Under the pieces are notes generated by a model that saw only the letters and a list, made by a program, of their open reading frames with translations, was not told the origin of the DNA and ran no database searches. This document shows positions 30,935 to 38,604 of a DNA stretch of 64,000 bases, one piece after another. The stretch is from assembly GCF_014648415.1 (NCBI RefSeq), contig NZ_BMRB01000001.1:1984001-2048000 (forward strand), read 5' to 3'. Both the position numbers and the translations under genes were made by a program. Source of the stretch: Actinokineospora fastidiosa. Its GTDB lineage: Bacteria; Actinomycetota; Actinomycetes; Mycobacteriales; Pseudonocardiaceae. Positions within the stretch are counted from its first letter, which is position 1. Each line of letters starts with the position of its first letter.

Positions 30935-30958
30935 CACCCGTTGGTGGGACAACGGGTG
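30935..30958. promoter_or_regulatory. Perfect 9-bp inverted repeat upstream of the small gene pair
   Basis: CACCCGTTG (30935-30943) and CAACGGGTG (30950-30958) are exact inverted repeats separated by 6 nt, centred about 85 bp upstream of the GTG at 30861. The position suits an operator for that operon. A structured leader RNA is the alternative. Confidence 0.45.
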
Positions 30959-30979
30959 GGAAACTAATCTCAAGCAACC

Positions 30980-31006
30980 CCGACCCCGATGCAGCGTCGG
31001 GGTCGG
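30980..31006. terminator. Hairpin, 10-bp perfect stem
   Basis: CCGACCCCGA (30980-30989) pairs with TCGGGGTCGG (30997-31006) around a 7-nt loop, followed by TTTAT on the + strand. It lies beyond the ald stop and may act as a second terminator for that gene, although the T-tract is on the other strand. Confidence 0.5.
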
Positions 31007-31026
31007 TTTATGCCTAAGCTATAGAC

Positions 31027-31071
31027 GGCGGCCCGCTCCCAGTGACCCCCAGGCTGGTTGAGCGGGCCGCC
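31027..31071. terminator. Long hairpin, 12-bp perfect stem
   Basis: GGCGGCCCGCTC (31027-31038) pairs with GAGCGGGCCGCC (31060-31071). The 21-nt loop contains a further CCAG/CTGG pairing. It lies about 190 bp downstream of the ald stop on the minus strand and is the likely terminator of that transcript. Confidence 0.6.
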
Positions 31072-31263
31072 CTCACGCTCACCCCCACCTGCTCGCGGAG
31101 AGCGCTCGCCGGGGCGTTTCGGACGTCTACCCGGGGGCCGAGCCCCCGGACCCCCACGGTGCGGTTTGTTCCGACACAGCGTGAAGGCCAGGGGGAGGGC
31201 GGCTGGCTTCGGTAGGGGGCAGGCCAGGGGGAGGGCGGCCCGGTTCCGTCGATGTCGCCTTAA

Positions 31264-32379
31264 TCAGGCCAGGGCGGTTTCGATGGGGGTGTAGTCGATG
31301 TTGTGGGCTTCGGCTACGGGGGTGTTGGTCAGGGCGCCTGCGTGGGTGTTGAGGCCCAGGGCCAGGGCGGGGTCGGCGCGGAGGGCGGACTGCCAGCCCT
31401 TGTCGGCCAGGGCCACGGCGTAGGGGAGCGTGACGTTGGTCAGGGCGAAGGTGGAGGTGCGAGGGACGGCGCCCGGCATGTTCGCCACGCAGTAGAAGAC
31501 CGAGTCGTGCACGCGGTAGGTCGGGTCGGCGTGCGTGGTGGCGTGCGAGTCCTCGAAGCAGCCGCCCTGGTCGATGGCGATGTCCACCAGCACGGAGCCC
31601 GGCTTCATCTGCGCCACCAGCGCGTTGCTGATCAGCTTCGGGGCCTTCGCGCCCGGCACCAGCACCGCGCCGATGACCAGGTCGGCCTCGCGGGCGAGCT
31701 GCTCGACGGCGTAGCGGTTCGACGTGACCGTGCGGATGCGGCCGTTGAACTGGCCGTCGATCTGGCGCAGCCGGTCGACGTTCGTGTCGAGCACCTGCAC
31801 CTCGGCGCCCATGCCCAGGGCGATCGTCGCGGCGTTGATGCCCGCGACACCGCCGCCGATCACCACGACCTTCGCGGGCAGCACACCCGGCACGCCGCCG
31901 GGCAGCACACCGCGGCCGCCGGACGGGCGCATCAGCGCGAACGCGCCCACCTGCGGGGCAAGGCGGCCCGCGACCTCCGACATCGGCGCCAGCAGCGGCA
32001 GCGTGCCGTTGGCCGTCTGCACCGTCTCGTACGCGATCGCCGTCGTGCCCGAGGCCATGAGCGCGCGGGTCAGCGGCTCGTCGGCGGCCAGGTGCAGGTA
32101 GGTGAACAGGGTCTGGCCCGCGCGCAGCCTCGGGTACTCCTCGGCGATCGGCTCCTTGACCTTGAGCACGAGCTCGCCCTCGGCCCACACGTCGTCCGCG
32201 GTGGGCAGGATCTTCGCGCCCGCGGCGAGGTACTCCTCGTCCGAAATCGCCGAGCCCGCGCCCGCGTCGGCCTCGACGACGACCTCGTGGCCGCGGGCGG
32301 TCAGCTCGTGCGCCCCCGCCGGGGTGAGGGCCACGCGGTACTCGTGGTTCTTGATCTCGCGGGGAACGGCGATCTTCAC
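31264..32379 (-). CDS. ald: Alanine dehydrogenase
   Basis: 371 residues. Catalyses NAD-dependent reversible deamination of L-alanine to pyruvate and ammonia. The GTG at 32379 is chosen over a TTG three codons earlier: GAGAGG lies 9 nt upstream, the protein then begins MKIAVPREIKNHEYRVA as in the family, and the catalytic lysine and histidine fall at K75 (LKVKEP) and H96 (YLHLAAD), the numbers known for the mycobacterial enzyme. The NAD-binding loop is VVIGGGVAGINAA. It lies 117 bp downstream of a PucR-type regulator gene in the same orientation. Confidence 0.96.
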   Translation of the reverse strand: MKIAVPREIKNHEYRVALTPAGAHELTARGHEVVVEADAGAGSAISDEEYLAAGAKILPTADDVWAEGELVLKVKEPIAEEYPRLRAGQTLFTYLHLAADEPLTRALMASGTTAIAYETVQTANGTLPLLAPMSEVAGRLAPQVGAFALMRPSGGRGVLPGGVPGVLPAKVVVIGGGVAGINAATIALGMGAEVQVLDTNVDRLRQIDGQFNGRIRTVTSNRYAVEQLAREADLVIGAVLVPGAKAPKLISNALVAQMKPGSVLVDIAIDQGGCFEDSHATTHADPTYRVHDSVFYCVANMPGAVPRTSTFALTNVTLPYAVALADKGWQSALRADPALALGLNTHAGALTNTPVAEAHNIDYTPIETALA

Positions 32380-32481
32380 CGGGGTCAACCTCTCTGCGCC
32401 AGACGGGTGTTGTAAACCACGGTCGCTCAGCGAGGAGTGACTGTCATCGTACGCCTGGAACGAGATTTCCGCTGTTTGTTA

Positions 32482-32494
32482 GTGCTGGCAGCAC
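32482..32494. promoter_or_regulatory. Small inverted repeat in the regulator-ald gap, candidate operator
   Basis: GTGCTGGCAGCAC is a 5-bp inverted repeat with a 3-nt centre, lying 2 nt beyond the regulator stop and about 105 bp upstream of the ald start. It could be the binding site of the PucR-type regulator on the ald promoter, or part of a weak terminator. Confidence 0.35.
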
Positions 32495-32496
32495 AG

Positions 32497-33960
32497 TCAA
32501 CGCCACCGTAGAGTGACCAGCTGGACCAGCAGCGCCAGCCGCACATCCGGGTCGGCCAGATCGGCTCCGACCAGCTCGGACACCTTCGCCATGCGGTAGC
32601 GCAGCGTGTTCGGGTGGATGGACAGGGCCGCCGCGGCCGCGCGCGGGTCGCCGGGGTGGCGCAGCCACTCGTAGAGGGTGTCGACCAGCCAGCCGTCGTC
32701 GGCGGCGCGCAGCCGCGCCAGCGGCCCGACCTCGGCCACCGGGCCCGCGGCGACGGCGGCGCGGTGCAGCACCAGCACCGCCCACACCTCGTCGTGCACG
32801 GCCACCGGCCCCGGCACGAGCCCGGCGCGCAGCAGCGCCAGCGCCTCGTCGGCCTCGCCGCGCGAGCGGGCCAGCTCCGCCACGTCGACCGGGGTCCCGG
32901 CCGCGACCAGCACCCCCTCCGGCAGCGCCGTCCGCAGCGCGGGCCAGCCCTCGGCGTCGGGGACGACGGCGTAGAGCAGGCCGTGCAGGTCGGCCACGGC
33001 CGGTCGGCGGCCGACGCCCTCGGTCAGCCGCTCCAGCAGGGCCAGCCGCCCGCCCTCGCCAGCGGGGACGTCCACGGCGACCACGCGGTGCGGCACGTCG
33101 GCGAGGTCCAGTTCGGCGGCGGCCAGCCTGCCGCTGCCGGTGCCCTCCAGCGCGGCGCGCACGAGTTCGGCGCTGCGGCGGCGCTCGGCGTCCTCGCGGG
33201 CGCGGCGGCGCAGCAGGTGCAGGGCGACGACCGGCGCTGCGTCGGCGAACGCGGCCGAGCGCTCCTCGGGCACCGGCCCCGGCACGACCGCCCACATCGA
33301 GCCCAGCAGCTCCCCGCCCATCCGGATCGGCACGATCAGCCGGGGCAGCGTGCCGTCCTTCTGCGCCGGGACGAAGATCGTCGTGCGGCCTCGGCTGAGG
33401 TCGCGGAACACGCCCCGCGAGCGGAACCGGGCGAGCACGTCGTCGGGGACCCGGCGGCCCATGATCGTCGACACCCGCGCGGGGTCGGTGCGGTCCTGGC
33501 GGGCCGAGTAGGCCAGCACGCGCGAGTTGGCGTCCTCGATCGTCACCGGCGCGTCGACCACCGCGGCGGCGGCGTCGGCGAGGCGGAACAGGTCGCCGAA
33601 CTCCGGGCTGGCGTCGGACTCGTCGGCCGCGGCGTCGAGCACCGACCGCAGCAGCCACACCAGCTGCGCCCACGACGTGCCGGTGTGGACCTCGATCAGC
33701 GCGACGCCCGCGCGCTCGGCGGCGGCCCGCACCGCCGAGCGCGTGGCGTGCGGGGGCTTGAGCAGGACCGCGGCGGCCTCGGCGCACGCGCGGACCAGCT
33801 CGACGGGGTCGGCGACGGAGACGCCGAGCACGAGGTCGCCCGCGGCGACGGGCCTGCCCCGCTCGGCGATCACCACGTCGGCGACCTGGCGGTCGGCGGG
33901 CACGGCGACCCGCAGCAGGGTCGGCCCGACCCGGTCGACCACGCCCCGCACACTGATCAT
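32497..33960 (-). CDS. PucR-family transcriptional regulator, probable regulator of ald
   Basis: 487 residues. The N-terminal part is a PucR-like sensory domain (about 1-120, SVRGVVDRVGPTLLRVAVPA). A central GAF-like/CdaR region follows, and the helix-turn-helix lies at the extreme C-terminus (LSIHPNTLRYRMAKVSELVG), as in PucR/CdaR proteins. The ATG at 33960 has AGAGG 7 nt upstream; an ORF from 34074 would run into the preceding hydrolase gene. PucR-type regulators next to ald are known to respond to alanine or nitrogen status in actinobacteria; the link here rests on gene order. Confidence 0.88.
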   Translation of the reverse strand: MISVRGVVDRVGPTLLRVAVPADRQVADVVIAERGRPVAAGDLVLGVSVADPVELVRACAEAAAVLLKPPHATRSAVRAAAERAGVALIEVHTGTSWAQLVWLLRSVLDAAADESDASPEFGDLFRLADAAAAVVDAPVTIEDANSRVLAYSARQDRTDPARVSTIMGRRVPDDVLARFRSRGVFRDLSRGRTTIFVPAQKDGTLPRLIVPIRMGGELLGSMWAVVPGPVPEERSAAFADAAPVVALHLLRRRAREDAERRRSAELVRAALEGTGSGRLAAAELDLADVPHRVVAVDVPAGEGGRLALLERLTEGVGRRPAVADLHGLLYAVVPDAEGWPALRTALPEGVLVAAGTPVDVAELARSRGEADEALALLRAGLVPGPVAVHDEVWAVLVLHRAAVAAGPVAEVGPLARLRAADDGWLVDTLYEWLRHPGDPRAAAAALSIHPNTLRYRMAKVSELVGADLADPDVRLALLVQLVTLRWR

Positions 33961-33971
33961 CCGTTCACCTC

Positions 33972-34814
33972 TCAGCCGATGGCGGCGGCGGTGATCGAGG
34001 CTACGTGGGCCTGCCCGCGCGCGTTGGGGTGCACCGGCACCGACAGCGACGTCGGGATGAAGCCCTCGACCCACTTGAGGTGCGGGAGCTGGCAGACGTC
34101 ATGCCCGGTGGTGACGCCCGCGTTGACGAACACCGCGCCCGCCGCGGTGGCGTGGCGGCCGATGGTGGCGTTGAGCAGGTCCTGGATGCCCGCGAAGTGC
34201 GGCACGTCCCCGTAGGCGACCGGGACGACCGGCCAGCAGCCGCCGCGCGGGGGCAGGATGCGCAGATAGCCGACGACGACGATGTCCGCGCGCGGCGAGC
34301 GGTCCCTGATCTGCTCCACGACCTCGGTGATCCGCGGCCCGAGCGCGGCGATGCGCCGTTCGAGCTCGCCGTCGTAGTGCGCCTTGCAGGGGGCGCCGAA
34401 CGGGTCGGTGAGGCTGAGGCGGGCGCAGGTGGAGATGATCTCGCCGAAGCCGACGTCGTTGCCGCCGATGGAGACGGTGACCAGGTCGGTGTCCGGGGTG
34501 AGGGCGTCGAACTGGGCGGGGTTGGGCCCGCCGGTGACGTCCTGCGGCGAGGTGAGGTCGGGGATGCGCGCGCCGCCGCAGGTGACGTCGACGAACTGCT
34601 CGGGCTGGATGCGCGCCGCGACGCCGGAGGGGTAGTTGTCGGTGGCGCGGGCGCAGCCGATGGGGTCGGTGCGGATGTTGGTCAGGGTGCCGACGGCGGC
34701 GAAGGAGTCGCCGAGGGCGACATAGCGCTGGTAGCCGCTGTCGGCGGCGGCCGGGGCGGTCAACAGGGCGGAGGCGAGCAGGGCGGGCAGGACGGCCCGG
34801 GACATCCGCGGCAT
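33972..34814 (-). CDS. Secreted SGNH/GDSL hydrolase
   Basis: 280 residues, signal peptide at the start (RAVLPALLASALLTAPAAA). SGNH blocks: YVALGDSFAAV (catalytic serine), the glycine block CGGARIPDL, SIGGNDVGFG (Asn) and VHPNARGQ (catalytic His with its Asp-like partner). Cysteines occur in pairs (CAR, CGG, CAR, CKA, CWP, CQL), as in disulfide-stabilised secreted esterases of the Streptomyces lipase type. Start ATG at 34814 with GAGG 6 nt upstream. The stop lies 11 bp before the regulator gene; co-transcription is possible. Likely acts on lipid or acetyl esters outside the cell. Confidence 0.9.
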   Translation of the reverse strand: MPRMSRAVLPALLASALLTAPAAADSGYQRYVALGDSFAAVGTLTNIRTDPIGCARATDNYPSGVAARIQPEQFVDVTCGGARIPDLTSPQDVTGGPNPAQFDALTPDTDLVTVSIGGNDVGFGEIISTCARLSLTDPFGAPCKAHYDGELERRIAALGPRITEVVEQIRDRSPRADIVVVGYLRILPPRGGCWPVVPVAYGDVPHFAGIQDLLNATIGRHATAAGAVFVNAGVTTGHDVCQLPHLKWVEGFIPTSLSVPVHPNARGQAHVASITAAAIG

Positions 34815-34989
34815 CGGCGACCTCGATATCTACTTGTCGGTAGGTGGCCTGCCGATGCTGGGTTGTGTCGTCGGTCACTGTCAATCACCGGAAGGGTGAA
34901 ACCGGTTCGCCTTGGCGGGGGCGCGGCTCGTGGGATGCGCCCGACTGGGCGGGGGTCGTTTCACCGCGGTGGAATATTTGGTTGACCGC

Positions 34990-35005
34990 TCGAACGCGCG
35001 TTCGA
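34990..35005. promoter_or_regulatory. Perfect LexA/SOS-box-like palindrome
   Basis: TCGAACGCGCGTTCGA is a perfect 16-bp palindrome and matches the actinobacterial LexA consensus TCGAAC-N4-GTTCGA at every fixed base. It lies in the 255-bp gap between the two minus-strand SGNH hydrolase genes, 176 bp upstream of the start of the first. No DNA-repair gene is adjacent, so the regulated gene is uncertain. Confidence 0.6.
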
Positions 35006-35019
35006 TAGCGTTGTTCTGT

Positions 35020-35033
35020 GGGGGTATGCCCCC
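35020..35033. terminator. Short hairpin downstream of the second SGNH gene
   Basis: GGGGG and CCCCC pair around TATG, 37 bp beyond the stop at 35070 on the minus strand. It may end that transcript before the LexA-like box. The stem is short and has no T-run. Confidence 0.35.
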
Positions 35034-35069
35034 GGGTGGGAGGGGCTTGGTCTCTCGCTCGCGCGGGAG

Positions 35070-35915
35070 TCAGCCGAGTAGGGCTGTGACCAGGGTGACT
35101 GCGGCGGTGACTGCCATGCCTCGGGCGTTGGGGTGGATGGGGGCGGCGGGGGAGGTCGGGCGGAGGGGTTCGACCCAGCGGGTGTCGGGGGCGGCGCAGG
35201 CGTCGTGGCCGGTGGAGGCGGGGTAGGGGTCGGCGAAGAGGGCGTCGTTCTCCTTGGCGACCCGGGCCAGGGTGGTGTTGAGGAGGCGCTCGGTGGCGTC
35301 GAAGTACGCGGTGTCGCCCGCGGCGAAGGGGACGCTGGGCCAGCAGCCGGGGCCGTCGGGGAGGATGCGCAGGTAGCCGACCAGGACGACCTTCGCGCGG
35401 GGCGCGCGGCGGTGGATCTCGTCCAGGACCGCGGCGACGTCGGCCGCGGTGGCCTCGATGCGCTTGGCGAGGACGTCCTCGCCGCCCGCGGTGTAGTGGG
35501 CCTTGCAGGGCGCGCCGGTCGGGTCGGCGGCGGCGAGGCGGCCGCAGGTCGTGAGGATCTCGCCGAAGCCGATGTCGTTGCCGCCGATGGACAGCGTCAC
35601 CAGCGTCGCCCGGCGGGTCACCGCGTCCAGCTGGGGCGGGTTCGCCCCGCCGGAGATCGGCTGCGGGGAGAACATGTCGCGCGTGGTCGCGCCGCCGCAG
35701 CTCGCGTCGGTGAAGGTCGTCGCGCGGATCCAGCGGGCCAGCACCGACGGGTAGTTGTGCGACGAGCGCCCGCAGCCGCCGCTCTGCACCGGGATCCCCG
35801 GCCCGGACGCGTAGGAGTCGCCCAGCGCGACGTAGTCGCGGGCGGGGGCGGCCGACGCCGGGGCGGCCGCGAGGCCGAACAGCGTCACCAGCAGGACTGC
35901 GATGCGCGAGAGCAC
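35070..35915 (-). CDS. Secreted SGNH/GDSL hydrolase, paralogue of the neighbouring one
   Basis: 281 residues. SGNH blocks: YVALGDSYASGPG (Ser), CGGATTRDMF, SIGGNDIGFG and IHPNARGM. The signal peptide is LSRIAVLLVTLFGLAAAPASA. The GTG at 35915 is preferred because GGAGG lies 8 nt upstream; the TTG at 35930 is part of that ribosome site. Closely similar in block layout to the hydrolase at 33972-34814 (GYLRILP and C.WP.VP.A.GD are shared), so the two probably arose by tandem duplication. Likely an extracellular esterase or lipase. Confidence 0.9.
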   Translation of the reverse strand: MLSRIAVLLVTLFGLAAAPASAAPARDYVALGDSYASGPGIPVQSGGCGRSSHNYPSVLARWIRATTFTDASCGGATTRDMFSPQPISGGANPPQLDAVTRRATLVTLSIGGNDIGFGEILTTCGRLAAADPTGAPCKAHYTAGGEDVLAKRIEATAADVAAVLDEIHRRAPRAKVVLVGYLRILPDGPGCWPSVPFAAGDTAYFDATERLLNTTLARVAKENDALFADPYPASTGHDACAAPDTRWVEPLRPTSPAAPIHPNARGMAVTAAVTLVTALLG

Positions 35916-35940
35916 CCGCGATACCTCCAATGTGGACGAT

Positions 35941-36438
35941 TCAGGACGCCAGGATCCACTCCGGGACCGGCAGGTCCCGGTTGACGCACTCCTCCGACAG
36001 CCGCAGCGTCCAGCGCAGTGCCTGCGCCACCAGCAGCGCCATCTCCTCGGGGTCGGCGTTGGCCAGCGCGATCTCGATCTGCGCGGCCGCGGCGTCGGTG
36101 TCGCCGTGGACCTCGGCCAGCAGGGTGCGCACGGCGGTGCGCACCGGCGGGTCGGCCTCGTCGATGGGCACCTCGCGGCCCTCGTCGTCGAAGACCTGCA
36201 TCTTCACCGGCGCCGCGCCGCCCGAGCCCAGGGCGGACACCATCGAACTGCACTCGCCGAACAGCAGCAGCATCAGCTCCCGGGCGTCGCTGTGGCTGTT
36301 GGGCGCGGCGTCGACCGCGTCGGCCACCGCGTCCAGCGCGCCGTCGTCGTGGCCTGCGCGCATGGCCGACAGCGCCGTCGACGCCGCGGCGATCAGCCGC
36401 GCTCGGCGCTGCGGGTCCGGGTCGCGTTCGGGCTCCAC
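35941..36438 (-). CDS. Hypothetical acidic helical protein
   Basis: 165 residues from the GTG at 36438 (GGATGGGGG just upstream). Acidic and mostly helical; no signal peptide, membrane segment or recognised domain. Alanine-rich helices such as RLIAAASTALSAMRAGHDDG and ALDAVADAVDAAP suggest a repeat-helix regulator or scaffold. It lies 25 bp upstream of the SGNH gene start on the same strand and 57 bp downstream of the GGDEF gene, so a common transcript is possible. I do not recognise the family. Confidence 0.6.
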   Translation of the reverse strand: MEPERDPDPQRRARLIAAASTALSAMRAGHDDGALDAVADAVDAAPNSHSDARELMLLLFGECSSMVSALGSGGAAPVKMQVFDDEGREVPIDEADPPVRTAVRTLLAEVHGDTDAAAAQIEIALANADPEEMALLVAQALRWTLRLSEECVNRDLPVPEWILAS

Positions 36439-36495
36439 GCCCCCATCCTGCAATAGCGGGCCGCCGCGCGGGGAGATCGGCACCGGGTGAATCGC

Positions 36496-38604
36496 TCACT
36501 TGGCGGCGGCGACCACGTCGTCGAAGCCCGCGGGCTCACCGAAGGCCGGGCCCTCGCCGGTGGCCGCGCCCGCGTCGGCCCACCACCGGGCCTCGGCAGC
36601 GTCCCGCACGCCGAGCACGCCGACCTCGACGCCCATCCCGGCCAGCCGGGCCACCACGTCGCGCACCGCGGCCACCGGCACGCTCCCGGCGGGCAGCCAG
36701 TCCGGCCGCCACCCGTCGAACGGGTCGGCCAGCAGCACCGACCGCACCCCGAAGCGCTCGACGGCGGCGATCTCCCGAGGGGTGCCCGCGAACCCGTGCA
36801 GCGCGGTGGCCACGCCGATGTCCGACAGCGTCCGCAGGTTGTCCTGCGCGTCGCCGCGCCCGCCGAGCACGGCCGCGGTGTCCAGGCCGATCTCCAGCAG
36901 CCCCGGCGGCAGCCCGGACGCGGCCACCGTCGCGTTGACGCGCGCTGCCAGGTCCTCGTCGGCGGACTGCAGCGCCGTCAGCAGCACCCGGTGCACGGGC
37001 CGGTCGGCGCCCACGACCGGGGCGAACAGCCGCCACCACACCGGCAGCCGCGAGCCCGCGTCGTCGAGCAGCCACGGCCCCAGCGCCGCGGACAGGCCGG
37101 TCATCTCGGCCAGCTCCGGCACGCTCGGCATGCCGGTCATCCGCCGCACGCCGGGCGCGTGCGGCAACGCCCGCGCCCGGATCACCCGCTGGTCGGACAA
37201 CCGCGCCACCGGCACGTACGCCACGGCCAGCTCGCCGGTCTCCCACGCGCCCGGCAGCGCGGTCGCGGCCTGGCCGACCACGCGGTCGCGCTTGTCCAGC
37301 CGGTCGTCGTGCTCGGCCCACTGCCGGGGCCCGACCGCCCGCGCCCGCCGCAGCGCGGACTCCGCGGCCCGGAACAGCTCCACACTGGACAACCGGCCGG
37401 GCCCGGCCCGCACGACCCCGATGGTCGCGCCGACCGCGATGCCCGCCGCGCCGTGGTAGATCGGCTCGCCCAGCTCGGACTGCACCGCGGCGGCCAGCGC
37501 CGCGAGGTCCGGGGTCTCGGGCTGGTCGCGCACCAGCACCGCGAACTCGTCGCCGCCGACGCGGGCCACCACGGCGTCCTCGTCGGCGAAGGCCCGCTTG
37601 AGCCGCTCGGCGGCCACCCGCAGCATCCGGTCGCCGACGGCGTGCCCGTGCGTGCGGTTGAGCAGGCCGAACGCGTCGAGGTCCAGGCACAGCAGGGTCA
37701 GCGTGTCGGCGGGGGAGCACTGCCCGTGCGCGGTCTCCAGCCGCGACAGGAAGTGCACGCGGTTGGCCAGGCCGGTCAGCGAGTCGTGCAGCAACTGGTG
37801 GTTGAGCCTGCCCTGCAGCAGCTCCTGCTCGCTGAGGTCCTGCACCATCGCGACCTGGTAGATCGGCTCGCCCGCCTCGCGCACCACCGACGTCGCCACG
37901 TACACCCAGGCGGTCTCGCCGTTGGCGCGCTCCACCAGCCGCCGGTCCGGGCGCCGGTCGAGCAGCCCGACCAGCGGCGGCTGGTCGGCCTCCTCCGCGG
38001 CGATGAAGTCGCCGAGCGCGCGTCCGGTCAGCTCGGCGGCGTCACAGGCCATGATCTCCGCCAGCGCCGGGTTCGCCTGCACGACCCGCCCGTCCGGGTC
38101 GGTGATCGCGATGCCGATCGCGGCGTGGTCGAACACCTCGCGGAAGCGGTTCTCGCTGGCCCTGCGGTCGCGGTCGGCGCGCTGCTTGGCCGTCAGCAGG
38201 GCCAGCTTCATGGTCTCCTGCTGCGCGAGCGTGCGGCGGCGCAGCGCGTCGGAGTAGCCGCACGACAGCGCCGCGGACAGCCGGGCCACCCGGTCGCCGG
38301 ACGCGCCGACGCCCAGCATCTCCTCCACCAGCAGGGACACGCTGTGCTGCAGGGTGTCCTCGCCGGTGAGGCCGAAGTCGACCAGGGCGGCGCCGACGGC
38401 CGCGCCCACGTCCGGGTCGAGCTCGGGCGCGGAGATCGCCGCGTTCAGCACGTCGAGCTGGGTGTTGAGGAACGCCGAGATCTCCTCGGCGGCGCGCGGG
38501 ACGTAGACCGTCCTGGCGATGACCCGCAGCCAGGCGCGGACCCGCTGCTCGCGGTTCCGCGCCCGGTCCGTGCCCGGCTCAGCGCTTGCTGCCGACACCG
38601 GCAT
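36496..38604 (-). CDS. PAS-GGDEF diguanylate cyclase with degenerate EAL domain
   Basis: 702 residues, no membrane segment. Order: N-terminal helical domain (1-150), PAS domain (about 152-262, FDHAAIGIAITDPDGRVVQANPA), GGDEF domain (about 265-430) with an intact GGDEF at 350-354, then an EAL-like region (about 440-690). No RxxD inhibitory site stands just before the GGDEF, so product inhibition may be weak. The EAL domain lacks its catalytic residues: the EAL motif is RAL, and the position of the usual DDFGTG aspartates reads LHGFAG. The protein is therefore predicted to make cyclic di-GMP, not to hydrolyse it; the EAL part may bind it. The start overlaps the methyltransferase gene stop by 26 nt. 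Confidence 0.88.
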   Translation of the reverse strand: MPVSAASAEPGTDRARNREQRVRAWLRVIARTVYVPRAAEEISAFLNTQLDVLNAAISAPELDPDVGAAVGAALVDFGLTGEDTLQHSVSLLVEEMLGVGASGDRVARLSAALSCGYSDALRRRTLAQQETMKLALLTAKQRADRDRRASENRFREVFDHAAIGIAITDPDGRVVQANPALAEIMACDAAELTGRALGDFIAAEEADQPPLVGLLDRRPDRRLVERANGETAWVYVATSVVREAGEPIYQVAMVQDLSEQELLQGRLNHQLLHDSLTGLANRVHFLSRLETAHGQCSPADTLTLLCLDLDAFGLLNRTHGHAVGDRMLRVAAERLKRAFADEDAVVARVGGDEFAVLVRDQPETPDLAALAAAVQSELGEPIYHGAAGIAVGATIGVVRAGPGRLSSVELFRAAESALRRARAVGPRQWAEHDDRLDKRDRVVGQAATALPGAWETGELAVAYVPVARLSDQRVIRARALPHAPGVRRMTGMPSVPELAEMTGLSAALGPWLLDDAGSRLPVWWRLFAPVVGADRPVHRVLLTALQSADEDLAARVNATVAASGLPPGLLEIGLDTAAVLGGRGDAQDNLRTLSDIGVATALHGFAGTPREIAAVERFGVRSVLLADPFDGWRPDWLPAGSVPVAAVRDVVARLAGMGVEVGVLGVRDAAEARWWADAGAATGEGPAFGEPAGFDDVVAAAK

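Larger units (their letters stand above)
30862..31263. other. Intergenic region with an inverted repeat and two long hairpins
   Basis: 402 bp without a gene. It holds an inverted repeat close to the 65-residue gene and two strong hairpins nearer the ald 3' end, listed separately. The remainder, about 31,080-31,263, is G/C-rich with no coding pattern that I can support. Repeated GCCAGGG and AGGGGGAGGGCGG tracts at about 31,187-31,245 look like short tandem decay rather than a site. Confidence 0.6.

Noticed and set aside
31187-31260. Short GGGGGAGGGCGG-type repeats considered as an attachment site or array
   Set aside because: Only two or three irregular copies of a simple motif in a GC-rich gap; no integrase and no duplicated boundary.
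34912-35226. 104-codon + strand frame starting near the LexA-type box, considered as the SOS-regulated gene
   Set aside because: It runs antisense into the SGNH hydrolase gene and has no ribosome site or recognisable sequence.
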